Below, in pieces: positions 24,196 through 31,765 of a stretch of 64,000 nt of DNA (within the stretch, counting starts at the first letter, position 1; the number at the start of each line of letters is the position of its first letter). A program made the translations under genes and the position numbers. This stretch comes from SIG440 sp045646865. GTDB lineage: Bacteria; Bacillota; Clostridia; Monoglobales; Monoglobaceae. The notes under the pieces are model-generated. The model had not been told where the DNA came from. It made no database searches and saw only the letters and a list, made by a program, of their open reading frames with translations. The stretch covers positions 146,842-210,841 of the forward strand of contig JAZRLM010000018.1 of assembly GCA_045646865.1 (NCBI GenBank), in the 5' to 3' direction.

Positions 24196-24219
24196 TATTA
24201 TCAACTCCAAACATAATTG

Positions 24220-24236
24220 GTGTGGGTACCCCACAC
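24220..24236. promoter_or_regulatory. Palindrome in the nrdR leader
   Basis: GTGTGGG, TAC, CCCACAC is a 7-bp perfect inverted repeat lying between the predicted transcript start and the nrdR ATG. It could be a hairpin or an operator for another protein. No known motif is recognised. Confidence 0.4.
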
Positions 24237-24242
24237 AGATTA

Positions 24243-24282
24243 ACACAACATATAGTATATCACAATTTTTTTTATTTGTCAA
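24243..24282 (-). promoter_or_regulatory. nrdR promoter with candidate NrdR box
   Basis: On the minus strand TTGACA (24277-24282), 17 bp and TATACT (24254-24259) form a strong sigma-A promoter. The plus-strand 16-mer ACACAACATATAGTAT (24243-24258) matches the recalled NrdR box aCACwAtATaTwGtGt at 14 of 16 positions and covers the -10. The second box usual for NrdR targets was not found at about 30 bp, so the box is a candidate. Confidence 0.6.
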
Positions 24283-24680
24283 ACATTCCGTTTTCTTAAA
24301 AACTCAAACCTTTGTATCAGCATATCTTCCTTAATATTACTTTCTATACAAAAACTAAGCTCTACCACATCACGGGCAGCTTTATCGCCCATAAAGACCT
24401 TTATTTCCTTAGCCTTTGGAAAGGTGCTTTTAAGCAATTCCCCGGTCCATCCGCCAACATACTCCTCGTCTGCCTCGGACAAAAGGATAACTCCCGCAAG
24501 AACATAGCCGTCACGACTGATAACAGCCGCCGAATCCACGCCCTCAAGTGCCGAAATCTGTCTTGCCACATCAATATGCGCCTTATCGTTGCCCCGCTCC
24601 TCACCGTACCATTTTACCGCACCTGCCGAAACGCAAACTGCAATTAAAATAAAAATCGGCAAAAAAACCTTTTTTTGCAC
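24279..24680 (-). CDS. Small exported protein, possibly YhcN/YlaJ-like
   Basis: A 133-residue protein with an N-terminal membrane anchor or signal peptide (KKVFLPIFILIAVCVSAGAV) without a lipobox cysteine at the end. The remainder (ISALEGVDSAAVISRDGYVLAGVIL) resembles the YhcN/YlaJ spore-lipoprotein domain, whose members share an Asp-Ala-Ala-Val-xx-xx-Gly pattern, but the match is from memory and weak. The start is GTG 24680 with TGGAGTGG upstream. It lies before nrdR; its stop falls in the nrdR promoter. Confidence 0.55.
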   Translation of the reverse strand: MQKKVFLPIFILIAVCVSAGAVKWYGEERGNDKAHIDVARQISALEGVDSAAVISRDGYVLAGVILLSEADEEYVGGWTGELLKSTFPKAKEIKVFMGDKAARDVVELSFCIESNIKEDMLIQRFEFLRKRNV

Positions 24681-24814
24681 AAAACCACTCCATTGTATTT
24701 TTTACAAATATTATTTGCAGAAAAGGTACATTTATACAGAATATTTTTATAGAATTAAACACAAAATACATATGAACAAATAAACAAATTCAAAAAAAAG
24801 GAGCGATTATTGGT

Positions 24815-25021
24815 ATGAATGTTATCGCATTGTTACTTGTTATAATCGGTGCCATCAACTGGGGAAGTATCGGACTTTTCGGCGTAGACATCGTGGCGTC
24901 ATTATTTGGCGGACAGTTATCTTTGATGAGCCGTATAATATTTACCCTTGTGGGTCTTGCAGGGCTTTGGTCGATTACCTTCTTCTTTAAAGAAACACCG
25001 ATTATAGACAAGCACGAATAA
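24815..25021 (+). CDS. DUF378 family membrane protein (YuzA-like)
   Basis: A 68-residue protein with two membrane segments (NVIALLLVIIGAINWGSIGLFG and LMSRIIFTLVGLAGLWSITFF), ending in a charged tail. GAINWGSIGLFGVDIVASLFG is the hallmark of DUF378. Function is unknown. AAAAGGAGCGA lies upstream at somewhat long spacing. It is transcribed away from the small exported protein gene and faces glpP. Confidence 0.88.
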   Translation: MNVIALLLVIIGAINWGSIGLFGVDIVASLFGGQLSLMSRIIFTLVGLAGLWSITFFFKETPIIDKHE

Positions 25022-25026
25022 AAGTG

Positions 25027-25068
25027 AAAGACCTGATGCACGGTTTTAATCCGCACATCGGGTCTTTT
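25027..25068. terminator. Terminator between DUF378 gene and glpP
   Basis: AAAGACC...GGTCTTTT with an inner TGATGxxC/GxxCATC stem forms a hairpin between the convergent genes, with T runs suited to the plus strand and a weaker AAAG/CTTT end on the minus strand. It probably serves both. Confidence 0.7.
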
Positions 25069-25071
25069 GAT

Positions 25072-25608
25072 TTAATGCTGTTTTTTCCAAAGCTCCTGCT
25101 TGCCAACCGAAACAGCGGTTGCCCCACAGGAAATTGCTTCATAAATTTCATCTTTTGTATCTATCAGTCCGCCTGCGACAATAGGTATTTTAAGTTCATT
25201 TTTTAGACGCTTTATTATTTTAGGAATTGTACCTGGCATTATTTCAATCATATCCGCCTTTGTTGTCTTGGCAGTATCTATTGTGGTAGCGACAGATTGC
25301 GAATCAATAATAAAAAACCTCTGAACAGCAAACATATTCTCATTTTTTGCCATTTTAATTATATTCGAACGTGTGCTTATTATTCCGTCTACACCCTGCT
25401 GTTTTGCAAAACGGATGCCGTATTCATCCTTGCCGATACCTTCCGCAAGGTCAAGATGTATAAACAGCTTTTTACCTAATTCGTGAGCCGCCTTTGCCTG
25501 ATTGTTAATATCAGCAATGTTGGGTGCCAGCATAAATATAATATCCACATCCGAATTCAACGCACTCAAAAATTCGTCTTTGTTTCTTGATGCTGCAATT
25601 ATTTTCAT
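25072..25608 (-). CDS. glpP: Glycerol-3-phosphate-responsive antiterminator
   Basis: GlpP binds glycerol 3-phosphate and lets transcription pass a terminator in the leader of glp mRNA. The 178-residue TIM-barrel-like protein shows the family blocks DVDIIFMLAPNIADI, KLFIHLDLAEGIGKDEYGIRF, GVDGIISTRSNIIKMAK, RFFIIDSQSV and DMIEIMPGTIPKI, IPIVAGGLIDTKDEI. It is the last gene of the glp operon; the leader terminator at 28660-28706 is its obvious target. A ribosome binding site GGTGAGA precedes it. Confidence 0.93.
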   Translation of the reverse strand: MKIIAASRNKDEFLSALNSDVDIIFMLAPNIADINNQAKAAHELGKKLFIHLDLAEGIGKDEYGIRFAKQQGVDGIISTRSNIIKMAKNENMFAVQRFFIIDSQSVATTIDTAKTTKADMIEIMPGTIPKIIKRLKNELKIPIVAGGLIDTKDEIYEAISCGATAVSVGKQELWKKQH

Positions 25609-25620
25609 TTTATCTCACCA

Positions 25621-25965
25621 TCATTCCATATTTCTTACCGCAATTACTTTACTGCCGAATATATCCTTAATTATAACATCTCCTGCTGCAATTGGCAATA
25701 CCGGCCGGACTTTATTTATAATTTCCATTGCCTCAAAGATTTTTTCTTTGGGAATGGGTGTATCAGTCTTCACAGGCAGCATTTTTCCGTTTTCACACCT
25801 TACTGTTGTGGTAATGGTACGTACAGGCGAAACACATTCGCTTTCTGCATACGCCCTTCCTCTCGGGCAAGTATTACCGCTTACCGCCGACACCCTGCCG
25901 TCATTTATTTCTGCCACAAGGCTGCAGCCTATGGGGCATACTATACAGGTTAATTCTCTTTTCAT
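25621..25965 (-). CDS. DUF1667 protein with CxxC motif
   Basis: A 114-residue protein with cysteine motifs CIVCPIGCSL and NTCPRGRAY near the N terminus that could bind a metal or Fe-S cluster. DUF1667 proteins are encoded next to GlpA- and GlpB-type oxidoreductases in many Clostridia, so it is probably a small electron-transfer partner. ATG 25965 has GGAG 8 nt upstream and is preferred to GTG 25971, which overlaps the upstream stop. It lies between the FAD oxidoreductase and glpP. Confidence 0.85.
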   Translation of the reverse strand: MKRELTCIVCPIGCSLVAEINDGRVSAVSGNTCPRGRAYAESECVSPVRTITTTVRCENGKMLPVKTDTPIPKEKIFEAMEIINKVRPVLPIAAGDVIIKDIFGSKVIAVRNME

Positions 25966-25967
25966 AA

Positions 25968-27203
25968 TCACATCTCCTCCAGTCTGAAGGTAAGTTCAGA
26001 ACAGTTTTCAAACACACCGCTTTCAAGCATAACTCTCTCCATTTCACCGGGAGCAACCTTCGCCTTCTTCTTTGACAGAACCAAATCCTCACCGTTATAA
26101 ACGCAAATTTTAACATTGCGAAACACATCTGCCACCCTGAAATACACCGCAACATCCTTCTTTTCGGTTATCTTCTGGGGAACTGTATATCTGATTTTTC
26201 CGTCAGTTGAGATATTAACATCCACCTTTTCAGCCGATAAATTTTTTATGTAATCAGCAGCGCTCATCCCCGCAATTTCAGCCTCCTCCGAAACAAAATC
26301 CACCAAATCATGTACGTGCAGAACATTTCCGCAGGCAAAAATTCCGTCGCAAGAGGTTTGTCTGCTTTGGTCAACCACCGGGCCGTTGGTAATCTTATCA
26401 AGGCTCACTGATGCACACTTTGAAAGCTCATTTTCAGGTATCAGACCCACAGACAAAAGCAGGGTATCACATTTGATAAATTCCTCTGTTTCGGGGACAG
26501 GCTTTCTTTTTTCATCCACCTGCGCAACAGTAACACCCTCAAGCCGTTCCTTGCCGTGAATTTTAACAACAGTATGACTGAGCTTTAAAGGAATATTAAA
26601 GTCATTAAGACATTGCTCAATGTTTCGCGCAAGGCCTCCCGAATATGGCATCAGTTCGCATACCGCCTTCACCTTTGCCCCTTCCAGCGTCATTCTCCTT
26701 GCCATTATCAGACCTATATCACCCGACCCTAAAATAACCACTTCTCTGCCGGGCATATAGCCTTCAATATTAACCAGTTTCTGGGCAGTACCAGCGCTGT
26801 AAATTCCTGCAGGACGAAATCCCGCTATATTAAGCGCACCCTTTGCCCTCTCACGGCAACCCATAGCCAGTATAACAGCCTTTGCCTCTATCTGAAAAAT
26901 TCCGTCCTCACTGTTCTGAGCGGTAACAACCTTATCAGGTGATATATCCACCACCATAGTATTGAGTTTATAATTTATGCCCAAATCAACAATCTGCTTT
27001 TCGTATCTCCACGCATATTCAGGGCCCGTAAGCTCTTCGCCGAATCTGTGCAGTCCAAAACCGTTATGTATGCATTGCTGCAGAATTCCGCCCAGTGCGG
27101 CATCTCTCTCAATTATCAGAATATCACGTATGCCCTTTTTATATGCCGCAATCGCCGCACTCATACCCGCAGGCCCGCCGCCTATTATTACCAAATCTGT
27201 CAT
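25968..27203 (-). CDS. FAD-dependent pyridine nucleotide-disulfide oxidoreductase (glp operon)
   Basis: A 411-residue FAD/NAD(P) oxidoreductase. The N terminus is the dinucleotide fold VIIGGGPAGMSAAIAAYKKGI, a second Rossmann motif is VVILGSGDIGLIMARRM, and IFACGNVLHVHDLVD is the FAD-binding closing motif. It has a redox-type pairing with the GlpA-like enzyme upstream and DUF1667 downstream; together these form the anaerobic glycerol-3-phosphate oxidation unit common in Firmicutes. ATG 27203 is chosen for its AAGGTAAT upstream. It overlaps the upstream gene slightly only if the longer start is used. Confidence 0.87.
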   Translation of the reverse strand: MTDLVIIGGGPAGMSAAIAAYKKGIRDILIIERDAALGGILQQCIHNGFGLHRFGEELTGPEYAWRYEKQIVDLGINYKLNTMVVDISPDKVVTAQNSEDGIFQIEAKAVILAMGCRERAKGALNIAGFRPAGIYSAGTAQKLVNIEGYMPGREVVILGSGDIGLIMARRMTLEGAKVKAVCELMPYSGGLARNIEQCLNDFNIPLKLSHTVVKIHGKERLEGVTVAQVDEKRKPVPETEEFIKCDTLLLSVGLIPENELSKCASVSLDKITNGPVVDQSRQTSCDGIFACGNVLHVHDLVDFVSEEAEIAGMSAADYIKNLSAEKVDVNISTDGKIRYTVPQKITEKKDVAVYFRVADVFRNVKICVYNGEDLVLSKKKAKVAPGEMERVMLESGVFENCSELTFRLEEM

Positions 27204-27204
27204 A

Positions 27205-28638
27205 TTACCTTCCCTCCTTGGTCTTTCCGACAATCACTCTTGAATTTCCTCCGCTTTTGGTCACTTTCTCAAAAGGTATTTTCATTTCTTCCGCAAGCAG
27301 CTTGATAATATACGGCGAACAAAATCCACCCTGACACCTGCCCATCTGTGCCCTTGTACGGCGTTTCACACCGTCAAGGTCGCAAGGCTTTGGATTTGTG
27401 CGGATTGCATCTATTATCTCACCCTCAGTAACGCCCTCGCATCTGCAGATTATTCTGCCAAAGGCTTTGTTTTCTTTAATAATTCTGTTTTTTTCTTCAA
27501 TACTTGCCTCTCTGAAACTGTGCATAGGGCGTCTTGCTGGATTATAATTTTCCTTTTCTTTCAACTCCACCCCTTGCTGTGCAAGTATGTCCTTAACCAT
27601 AAGTGCAATAGCAGGCGACGCCGAAAGCCCGGGCGACTCAATCCCTGCAACATTTACAAACCCCGCTTTGGGCGAATTGATTATAAAATCACCTGTACTT
27701 CCAACAGCACGGAGTCCGCAAAAAGAAGTAATTGTCTTGCCAAAAGGTACACCGTCAGCATTTTCGTTTGCCTCTTTTATAATCTGAGCAAAACCCTCCG
27801 GTGTGGTGGTTTTATCTTCTTTATCTTCAATATTTACAGATGTAGGTCCCGTCAGCAGATTTCCGTCTACCGTAGGCGATACAAGTATACCTTTACCCAT
27901 CTTTGAAGGTGTACGGAATATCGTCTTATCAACAAGGCCGCCACAATCCTTGTCAAGCAGAATATACTCACCCTTACGCGGTGTAATGCAAAACGAATCA
28001 TCACCAACCATAGCGGCAATTTTATCTGCATAAATTCCTGCCGCATTTATAACAAACTTAGCACTTATACTGTCATTACCGGATGCCACAACAAAGCCTT
28101 CGTCAGCCTCACGTATATCACAAACCGCAAAATTTGTTTTAAGTTCAGCACCGTTGTCCATAGCATTGCCAACCGCCGCAACTGCAAGCTCATAAGGGCA
28201 CACAATTGCTCCCGTAGGTGCATACAGAGCACAAACTACATTCTTCGAAAGATTAGGTTCCATAGCCGCAATCTCATCCTTTTCAAGAATACACAGTCCC
28301 TCAACGCCGTTTTTTCTGCCGCGCTCAAGAAGTTCCTCAATCGCCCTTCTGTCATCATCATTAAACCCGATTACCAGCGAACCGTTGTTTTTGTATTTCA
28401 CACCAAGCTCTTCTGTAACTTTTTTCATCATTTTCGAGCCCTGCACATTAAGTTTTGCCTTCAGGCTTCCCTCTTTGGCATCAAATCCCGCGTGCACTAT
28501 GGCAGAATTTGCCTTTGTTGCCCCCATTGCCACATCATTTTCCTTTTCCAGCAGACAAATTTTCAGTTCATAAGCCGCAAGAGTTCTTGCAATCATTCCA
28601 CCTACTACGCCTGCCCCTATAATTGCTACATCATACAT
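27205..28638 (-). CDS. Anaerobic glycerol-3-phosphate dehydrogenase-like FAD enzyme (GlpA type)
   Basis: This 477-residue FAD-dependent DAO-fold protein should oxidise glycerol 3-phosphate to dihydroxyacetone phosphate. It opens with the dinucleotide-binding VAIIGAGVVGGMIARTLAAY, and has the NGGSLVIGF-like KNNGSLVIGFNDDDRRA and a C-terminal BFD-like [2Fe-2S] domain with four cysteines (CRCEGVTEGEII, then GRCQGGFCSPY). Promoter, leader terminator and AAAGGAGAG lie immediately upstream. The substrate is inferred from the operon with glpP; some enzymes of this family use L-2-hydroxyglutarate or other hydroxy acids. Confidence 0.85.
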   Translation of the reverse strand: MYDVAIIGAGVVGGMIARTLAAYELKICLLEKENDVAMGATKANSAIVHAGFDAKEGSLKAKLNVQGSKMMKKVTEELGVKYKNNGSLVIGFNDDDRRAIEELLERGRKNGVEGLCILEKDEIAAMEPNLSKNVVCALYAPTGAIVCPYELAVAAVGNAMDNGAELKTNFAVCDIREADEGFVVASGNDSISAKFVINAAGIYADKIAAMVGDDSFCITPRKGEYILLDKDCGGLVDKTIFRTPSKMGKGILVSPTVDGNLLTGPTSVNIEDKEDKTTTPEGFAQIIKEANENADGVPFGKTITSFCGLRAVGSTGDFIINSPKAGFVNVAGIESPGLSASPAIALMVKDILAQQGVELKEKENYNPARRPMHSFREASIEEKNRIIKENKAFGRIICRCEGVTEGEIIDAIRTNPKPCDLDGVKRRTRAQMGRCQGGFCSPYIIKLLAEEMKIPFEKVTKSGGNSRVIVGKTKEGR

Positions 28639-28659
28639 TCTTTAACTCTCCTTTAAAAC

Positions 28660-28706
28660 GAAAAAAAGACGCATCAAAATAAACATATGTTTATTTTGAT
28701 ACGTCT
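28660..28706 (-). terminator. Leader terminator (attenuator) of the glp operon
   Basis: A near-perfect 20-bp stem, AGACGTATCAAAATAAACAT with ATGTTTATTTTGATGCGTCT (minus strand), is followed by seven T. It sits between the promoter at 28728-28755 and the ribosome binding site of the first gene, so transcription of the operon must read through it. GlpP, encoded at the end of the operon, acts on such structures in Bacillus. It also ends transcripts from the upstream membrane protein gene. Confidence 0.85.
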
Positions 28707-28727
28707 CCAAATCTCGGTATCTATTTT

Positions 28728-28755
28728 ATTATACCACAAAAATCTGATTTGTCAA
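28728..28755 (-). promoter_or_regulatory. glp operon promoter
   Basis: TTGACA (28750-28755), 16 bp and TATAAT (28728-28733) on the minus strand give a consensus sigma-A promoter. The predicted start, near 28721, leaves a leader of about 80 nt that contains the terminator hairpin. Confidence 0.85.
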
Positions 28756-28762
28756 ATATTTT

Positions 28763-29392
28763 TTATTTCACCTGATTTTTAAAATATTCCATTACCAAAA
28801 CAGCATTTTCGTGTTCGGCAGCCTTATCCTTTTTACCCTTGGACTGCTCAAAGCTGGATGTCAGAACAAGATACAATTCTTCACCTTCGGGAACGCCCAG
28901 AGATTCTCTTATTTCAGGAATATCACTTATCAGCAGCGACTCTTCTATTATCCCTTCAAAGGCTCTGTTAAAATACTCAAGATAGTAGCTGTCAAGAATA
29001 TACATCTGATATTCATCAGCCGAAAGTTCCACGGAAATTTTGGTCAGTACCGCCTCAACCATTTCGTCATATCCGTCTTTTGATATGTCGGCCTCGCTAA
29101 CATTCACCAGAACATCATTTATTTCATTACCCGTTATATCATTTATCACAGGCTCAAGTGAATCTGCAAGTGCTTCTGACCCCTCTCTGTTTACCCTGCT
29201 GCATGTGTAATATGCTATATCAAGGTCATACTTAACCTGCATCATACAGTCAACCAAAGTATATACAACTATAGCCAATGCAATAATGCTTAAAACGGTA
29301 TACTTTCCGTAATAGTGCAAAAAATGTTCAACCTTTTCTTTAAATGATAGGTTTTTTACCATCTCTTTTGCCCGTCTTCTTTCGTTATCCAC
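28763..29392 (-). CDS. Hypothetical membrane-anchored protein
   Basis: This 209-residue protein is not recognised. A charged N terminus (MDNERRRAKEMVKNLSFKEK) is followed by one membrane segment at residues about 30-48 (GKYTVLSIIALAIVVYTLV), and the remainder is an acidic, mixed helix/strand extracytoplasmic domain. The type resembles short membrane proteins in Ruminococcaceae that have a KEKxxHFxxYYGKY start, but no function is known. It stops 8 nt before the -35 of the glp promoter and has no terminator of its own. Confidence 0.7.
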   Translation of the reverse strand: MDNERRRAKEMVKNLSFKEKVEHFLHYYGKYTVLSIIALAIVVYTLVDCMMQVKYDLDIAYYTCSRVNREGSEALADSLEPVINDITGNEINDVLVNVSEADISKDGYDEMVEAVLTKISVELSADEYQMYILDSYYLEYFNRAFEGIIEESLLISDIPEIRESLGVPEGEELYLVLTSSFEQSKGKKDKAAEHENAVLVMEYFKNQVK

Positions 29393-29500
29393 AAAATCAT
29401 CTCTTTCATTAAAAATAAGGTATACACTATCCTATCACATACTGCCATATTAAGTCAAGACCCAAAAGCACCTGTTCATTTTTAATTTACAAAAAATTCA

Positions 29501-29528
29501 AAAGCCAGAAACAAATGTTTCTGGCTTT
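29501..29528 (-). terminator. Terminator of the rnf operon
   Basis: AAAGCCAGAAACA (29501-29513), AA, TGTTTCTGGCTTT (29516-29528) is a 13-bp perfect stem, followed on the minus strand by TTTTGAATTTTTT. It lies about 230 nt past the rnfB stop, beyond the hairpin array. Confidence 0.75.
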
Positions 29529-29545
29529 CTCTTTAAGCATATCTT

Positions 29546-29623
29546 TTATTCCGCCGCAACAGCAATCTTAACTTCTGCAATCTTATCTATCAAGCTGATA
29601 ATCAACGTCGTAGAAAACGGCAT
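29546..29623 (-). CDS. Candidate 25-residue ORF downstream of rnfB
   Basis: An ATG within the last hairpin of the array opens a short frame starting MPFSTTLIISLIDKIAEV and ending in AVAAE. No good ribosome binding site is present. It could be a remnant or chance; the 363-nt gap between rnfB and the hypothetical membrane protein holds no other ORF. Confidence 0.2.
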   Translation of the reverse strand: MPFSTTLIISLIDKIAEVKIAVAAE

Positions 29624-29768
29624 TATGCCGTTTTTAGCAGAACTTGTTCTGCAACTTTCAAACTAAAAGTTTGAAAGCTACACTTGATTGCAATCGGTAC
29701 GGTCTTTGCAAACATAATGTTTGCAAAGAGTTTGCGATTTTCGCGAACTGAAACACTAACGTGTTTCA
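29614..29768. repeat. Array of short-loop perfect hairpins downstream of rnfB
   Basis: Successive inverted repeats are AAAACGGCA/TGCCGTTTT (29614-29634), GCAGAA/TTCTGC (29637-29652), CTTTCAAACT/AGTTTGAAAG (29655-29677), CTTTGCAAACA/TGTTTGCAAAG (29704-29728) and TGAAACAC/GTGTTTCA (29749-29768), most with 3-4 nt loops. Each stem differs in sequence, so it is not a direct-repeat array and not CRISPR. The last hairpin includes the rnfB stop codon. Confidence 0.85.
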
Positions 29769-30556
29769 CCGTTCACTATTATAATCTTTTTGGGGCATTT
29801 TTCAACGCAAACGCCGCAGCCGATACACTTTGAACTGTCAATGTGTGCAAGATTATTTTCAATAACAATCGCACCCGCCTCACAGTTCTTTGCACAAATT
29901 CCGCAGCCGATACAGCCTGCATCACAAACCGCACGGACTTCCTTGCCGGGCGCCTTGGAATTACAAACCACCAAAGCCTTTGCCGAATAAGGAACACGGA
30001 TGATAACACCACGGGGACACTCCGCAATACAAGCGCCACAGTTGGTACAAAGTTCGCGGTCAACAACGGCAATACCGTTTTCAATTTTAATTCCGCCAAA
30101 CTGACACTTTTCAGTACAGGAGCCGCAACCAAGACAGCCATAGGTACAACCCTTCATACCCCCTGCCAAACGGTTTGCCGTGTGACAGTCAATAGCCTGA
30201 TTGTTTATATATCTGTCCTTTGCAACATCACAAGTGCCTGCGCAGGCAACAAAGGCAACAAGTCGCTCTGTAACAACCGCCTCGACACCCATAATTTCCG
30301 CAATCTTTGCCGCCGCAGCCGAGCCGCCAACGGGGCAGGAATTAAGCGGAGCCTCGCCCTTGCAGATTGCCTCGGCATAAGCAGCACATCCGGCAAATCC
30401 GCAACCGCCGCAGTTTGCACCGGGAAGACAATCTACAATCAATGGAATACGTTCGTCCTTTTTAACCTCAAAAATCTTTGCCGCAACCGCAAGCAATGCA
30501 CCAAAAATCAAACCCATTCCGCCAATTACAATAATTGGTAAAATAATATCCATCAC
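29756..30556 (-). CDS. rnfB: Rnf complex subunit RnfB
   Basis: RnfB is the ferredoxin-oxidising subunit of the ferredoxin:NAD+ oxidoreductase that pumps Na+ or H+. The 266-residue protein has an N-terminal membrane helix, the four-cysteine [4Fe-4S] motif CLPGANCGGCGFAGCAAYAEA with the distal SCP, and several ferredoxin-type clusters (CLGCGSCTEKCQFGG, CTNCGACIAECPRG, CIGCGICAKNCEAG, CIGCGVCVEKCP). It ends the rnfCDGEAB operon, 14 nt after rnfA. The hairpin array begins within its stop. Confidence 0.96.
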   Translation of the reverse strand: MMDIILPIIVIGGMGLIFGALLAVAAKIFEVKKDERIPLIVDCLPGANCGGCGFAGCAAYAEAICKGEAPLNSCPVGGSAAAAKIAEIMGVEAVVTERLVAFVACAGTCDVAKDRYINNQAIDCHTANRLAGGMKGCTYGCLGCGSCTEKCQFGGIKIENGIAVVDRELCTNCGACIAECPRGVIIRVPYSAKALVVCNSKAPGKEVRAVCDAGCIGCGICAKNCEAGAIVIENNLAHIDSSKCIGCGVCVEKCPKKIIIVNGETR

Positions 30557-30570
30557 AACGATGCACCCCC

Positions 30571-31164
30571 TTAAAAGCTAAGACCCGAAAAGCCCATAAA
30601 TGCTATGGACAAAAGGCTTGCAGTAATCAATGTAATGGGCATACCCTTTAAAAATTCAGGAATATCCGAGCTTTCCAACCGTTCACGAACACCTGCAAAC
30701 AGCACAATCGCCAATGTGAAGCCAAGACCTGCAGTTGTACCGTATACTACCGACTTGATAAAGCTGTAATCCACACCTGTATATCTTGTTATGTTCTGAA
30801 TAGCAACGCCCAAAACCGCACAGTTGGTTGTAATAAGGGGCAGATAGATACCAAGCGAGTTATAAAGGCTTGGGATAGACTTCTGCAAAAACATCTCAAC
30901 AAACTGTACCAGAACGGCAATTACCAGAATAAACGCAATGGTCTGCATATATTCCAGATTAAGCAAAACCAGAAGCTGCTGAACAGCCCATGTAATAGCC
31001 GATGCACAAGCCATAACAAACACAACGGCAAAACCCATACCGGTAGCGGTTTCAACCTTTTTTGAAACACCCAGGAAGGGACAAATACCAAGGAACTGAA
31101 CAAGTACAAAGTTCTGTACAAGAATTGCCCCGATTGAAATAATCAATAATTCTCTAATCAGCAA
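30571..31164 (-). CDS. rnfA: Rnf complex subunit RnfA
   Basis: An integral membrane subunit of 197 residues with about six membrane helices. Recognisable are NFVLVQFLGICPFLGVSKKVETATGMG, LQKSIPSLYNSLGIYLPLITTNCAVLG and the C-terminal GMPITLITASLLSIAFMGFSGL, family-conserved blocks; the CxxxLG and TNC cysteines are the ones that hold the membrane [2Fe-2S] cluster between RnfA and RnfE. It overlaps rnfE by 11 nt. Confidence 0.96.
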   Translation of the reverse strand: MLIRELLIISIGAILVQNFVLVQFLGICPFLGVSKKVETATGMGFAVVFVMACASAITWAVQQLLVLLNLEYMQTIAFILVIAVLVQFVEMFLQKSIPSLYNSLGIYLPLITTNCAVLGVAIQNITRYTGVDYSFIKSVVYGTTAGLGFTLAIVLFAGVRERLESSDIPEFLKGMPITLITASLLSIAFMGFSGLSF

Positions 31165-31765
31165 TTTCGCCCGCCCCTTTCTTCTTTTTTGATGAAATAA
31201 TGTTTATGGTCATAACAATAAGACCAAGTGTAAGGAATGCACCCGGAGGCAGAATCATAATGGTCATAGCCTGGAATTCCTCGCCGAAAAGCGAAATTCC
31301 AAAGATTGAGCCTGCGCCAAGAATTTCACGGATGCTGCCGATAATTGTAAGAGCACAGGTAAAGCCAAGACCCATACCAACGCCGTCAACCGCAGACCTC
31401 AGGATACCGTTCTTTGAAGCAAAAGCCTCTGCACGGCCAAGAATAATACAGTTAACAACAATCAGCGGTATATAAAGACCAAGTGACTTTGAAAGTGCCG
31501 GAACATATGCCTTCATAAGCATTTCAACAATGGTAACAAAGCTTGCAATAACAACAACATATGCCGCAATTCTCACCTTGTCGGGAATAAACTTTCTCAA
31601 TAGCGAAATGAACACATTGGAACAAACCAGAACAGCCATTGTAGAAAGTCCCATACCAACACCGTTAATTGCGGCAGTAGTAACCGCAAGTGTGGGGCAC
31701 ATACCAAGGAACTGAACAAAGGTGGGGTTTTCTTTAAGGAGTCCGTTAAATAAAGTCTTTTTCAT
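31154..31765 (-). CDS. rnfE: Rnf complex subunit RnfE
   Basis: A 203-residue membrane subunit homologous to RnfA. Family blocks are NPTFVQFLGMCPTLAVTTAAINGVGMG, VEMLMKAYVPALSKSLGLYIPLIVVNCIILGRAEAFA and FGEEFQAMTIMILPPGAFLTLGLI. It supplies the partner cysteines (MCP, VNC) for the intramembrane cluster. The start shares a base with the rnfG stop; it overlaps rnfA by 11 nt. Confidence 0.96.
   Translation of the reverse strand: MKKTLFNGLLKENPTFVQFLGMCPTLAVTTAAINGVGMGLSTMAVLVCSNVFISLLRKFIPDKVRIAAYVVVIASFVTIVEMLMKAYVPALSKSLGLYIPLIVVNCIILGRAEAFASKNGILRSAVDGVGMGLGFTCALTIIGSIREILGAGSIFGISLFGEEFQAMTIMILPPGAFLTLGLIVMTINIISSKKKKGAGEIAD

Noticed and set aside
29614..29768. CRISPR-like or REP array
   Set aside because: There is no common direct repeat and no spacers; each hairpin has its own sequence.
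29843..30541. Plus-strand ORF of 232 codons
   Set aside because: It is the reverse of the cysteine-rich rnfB gene and consists of Asn/Thr/Cys-rich shadow sequence.
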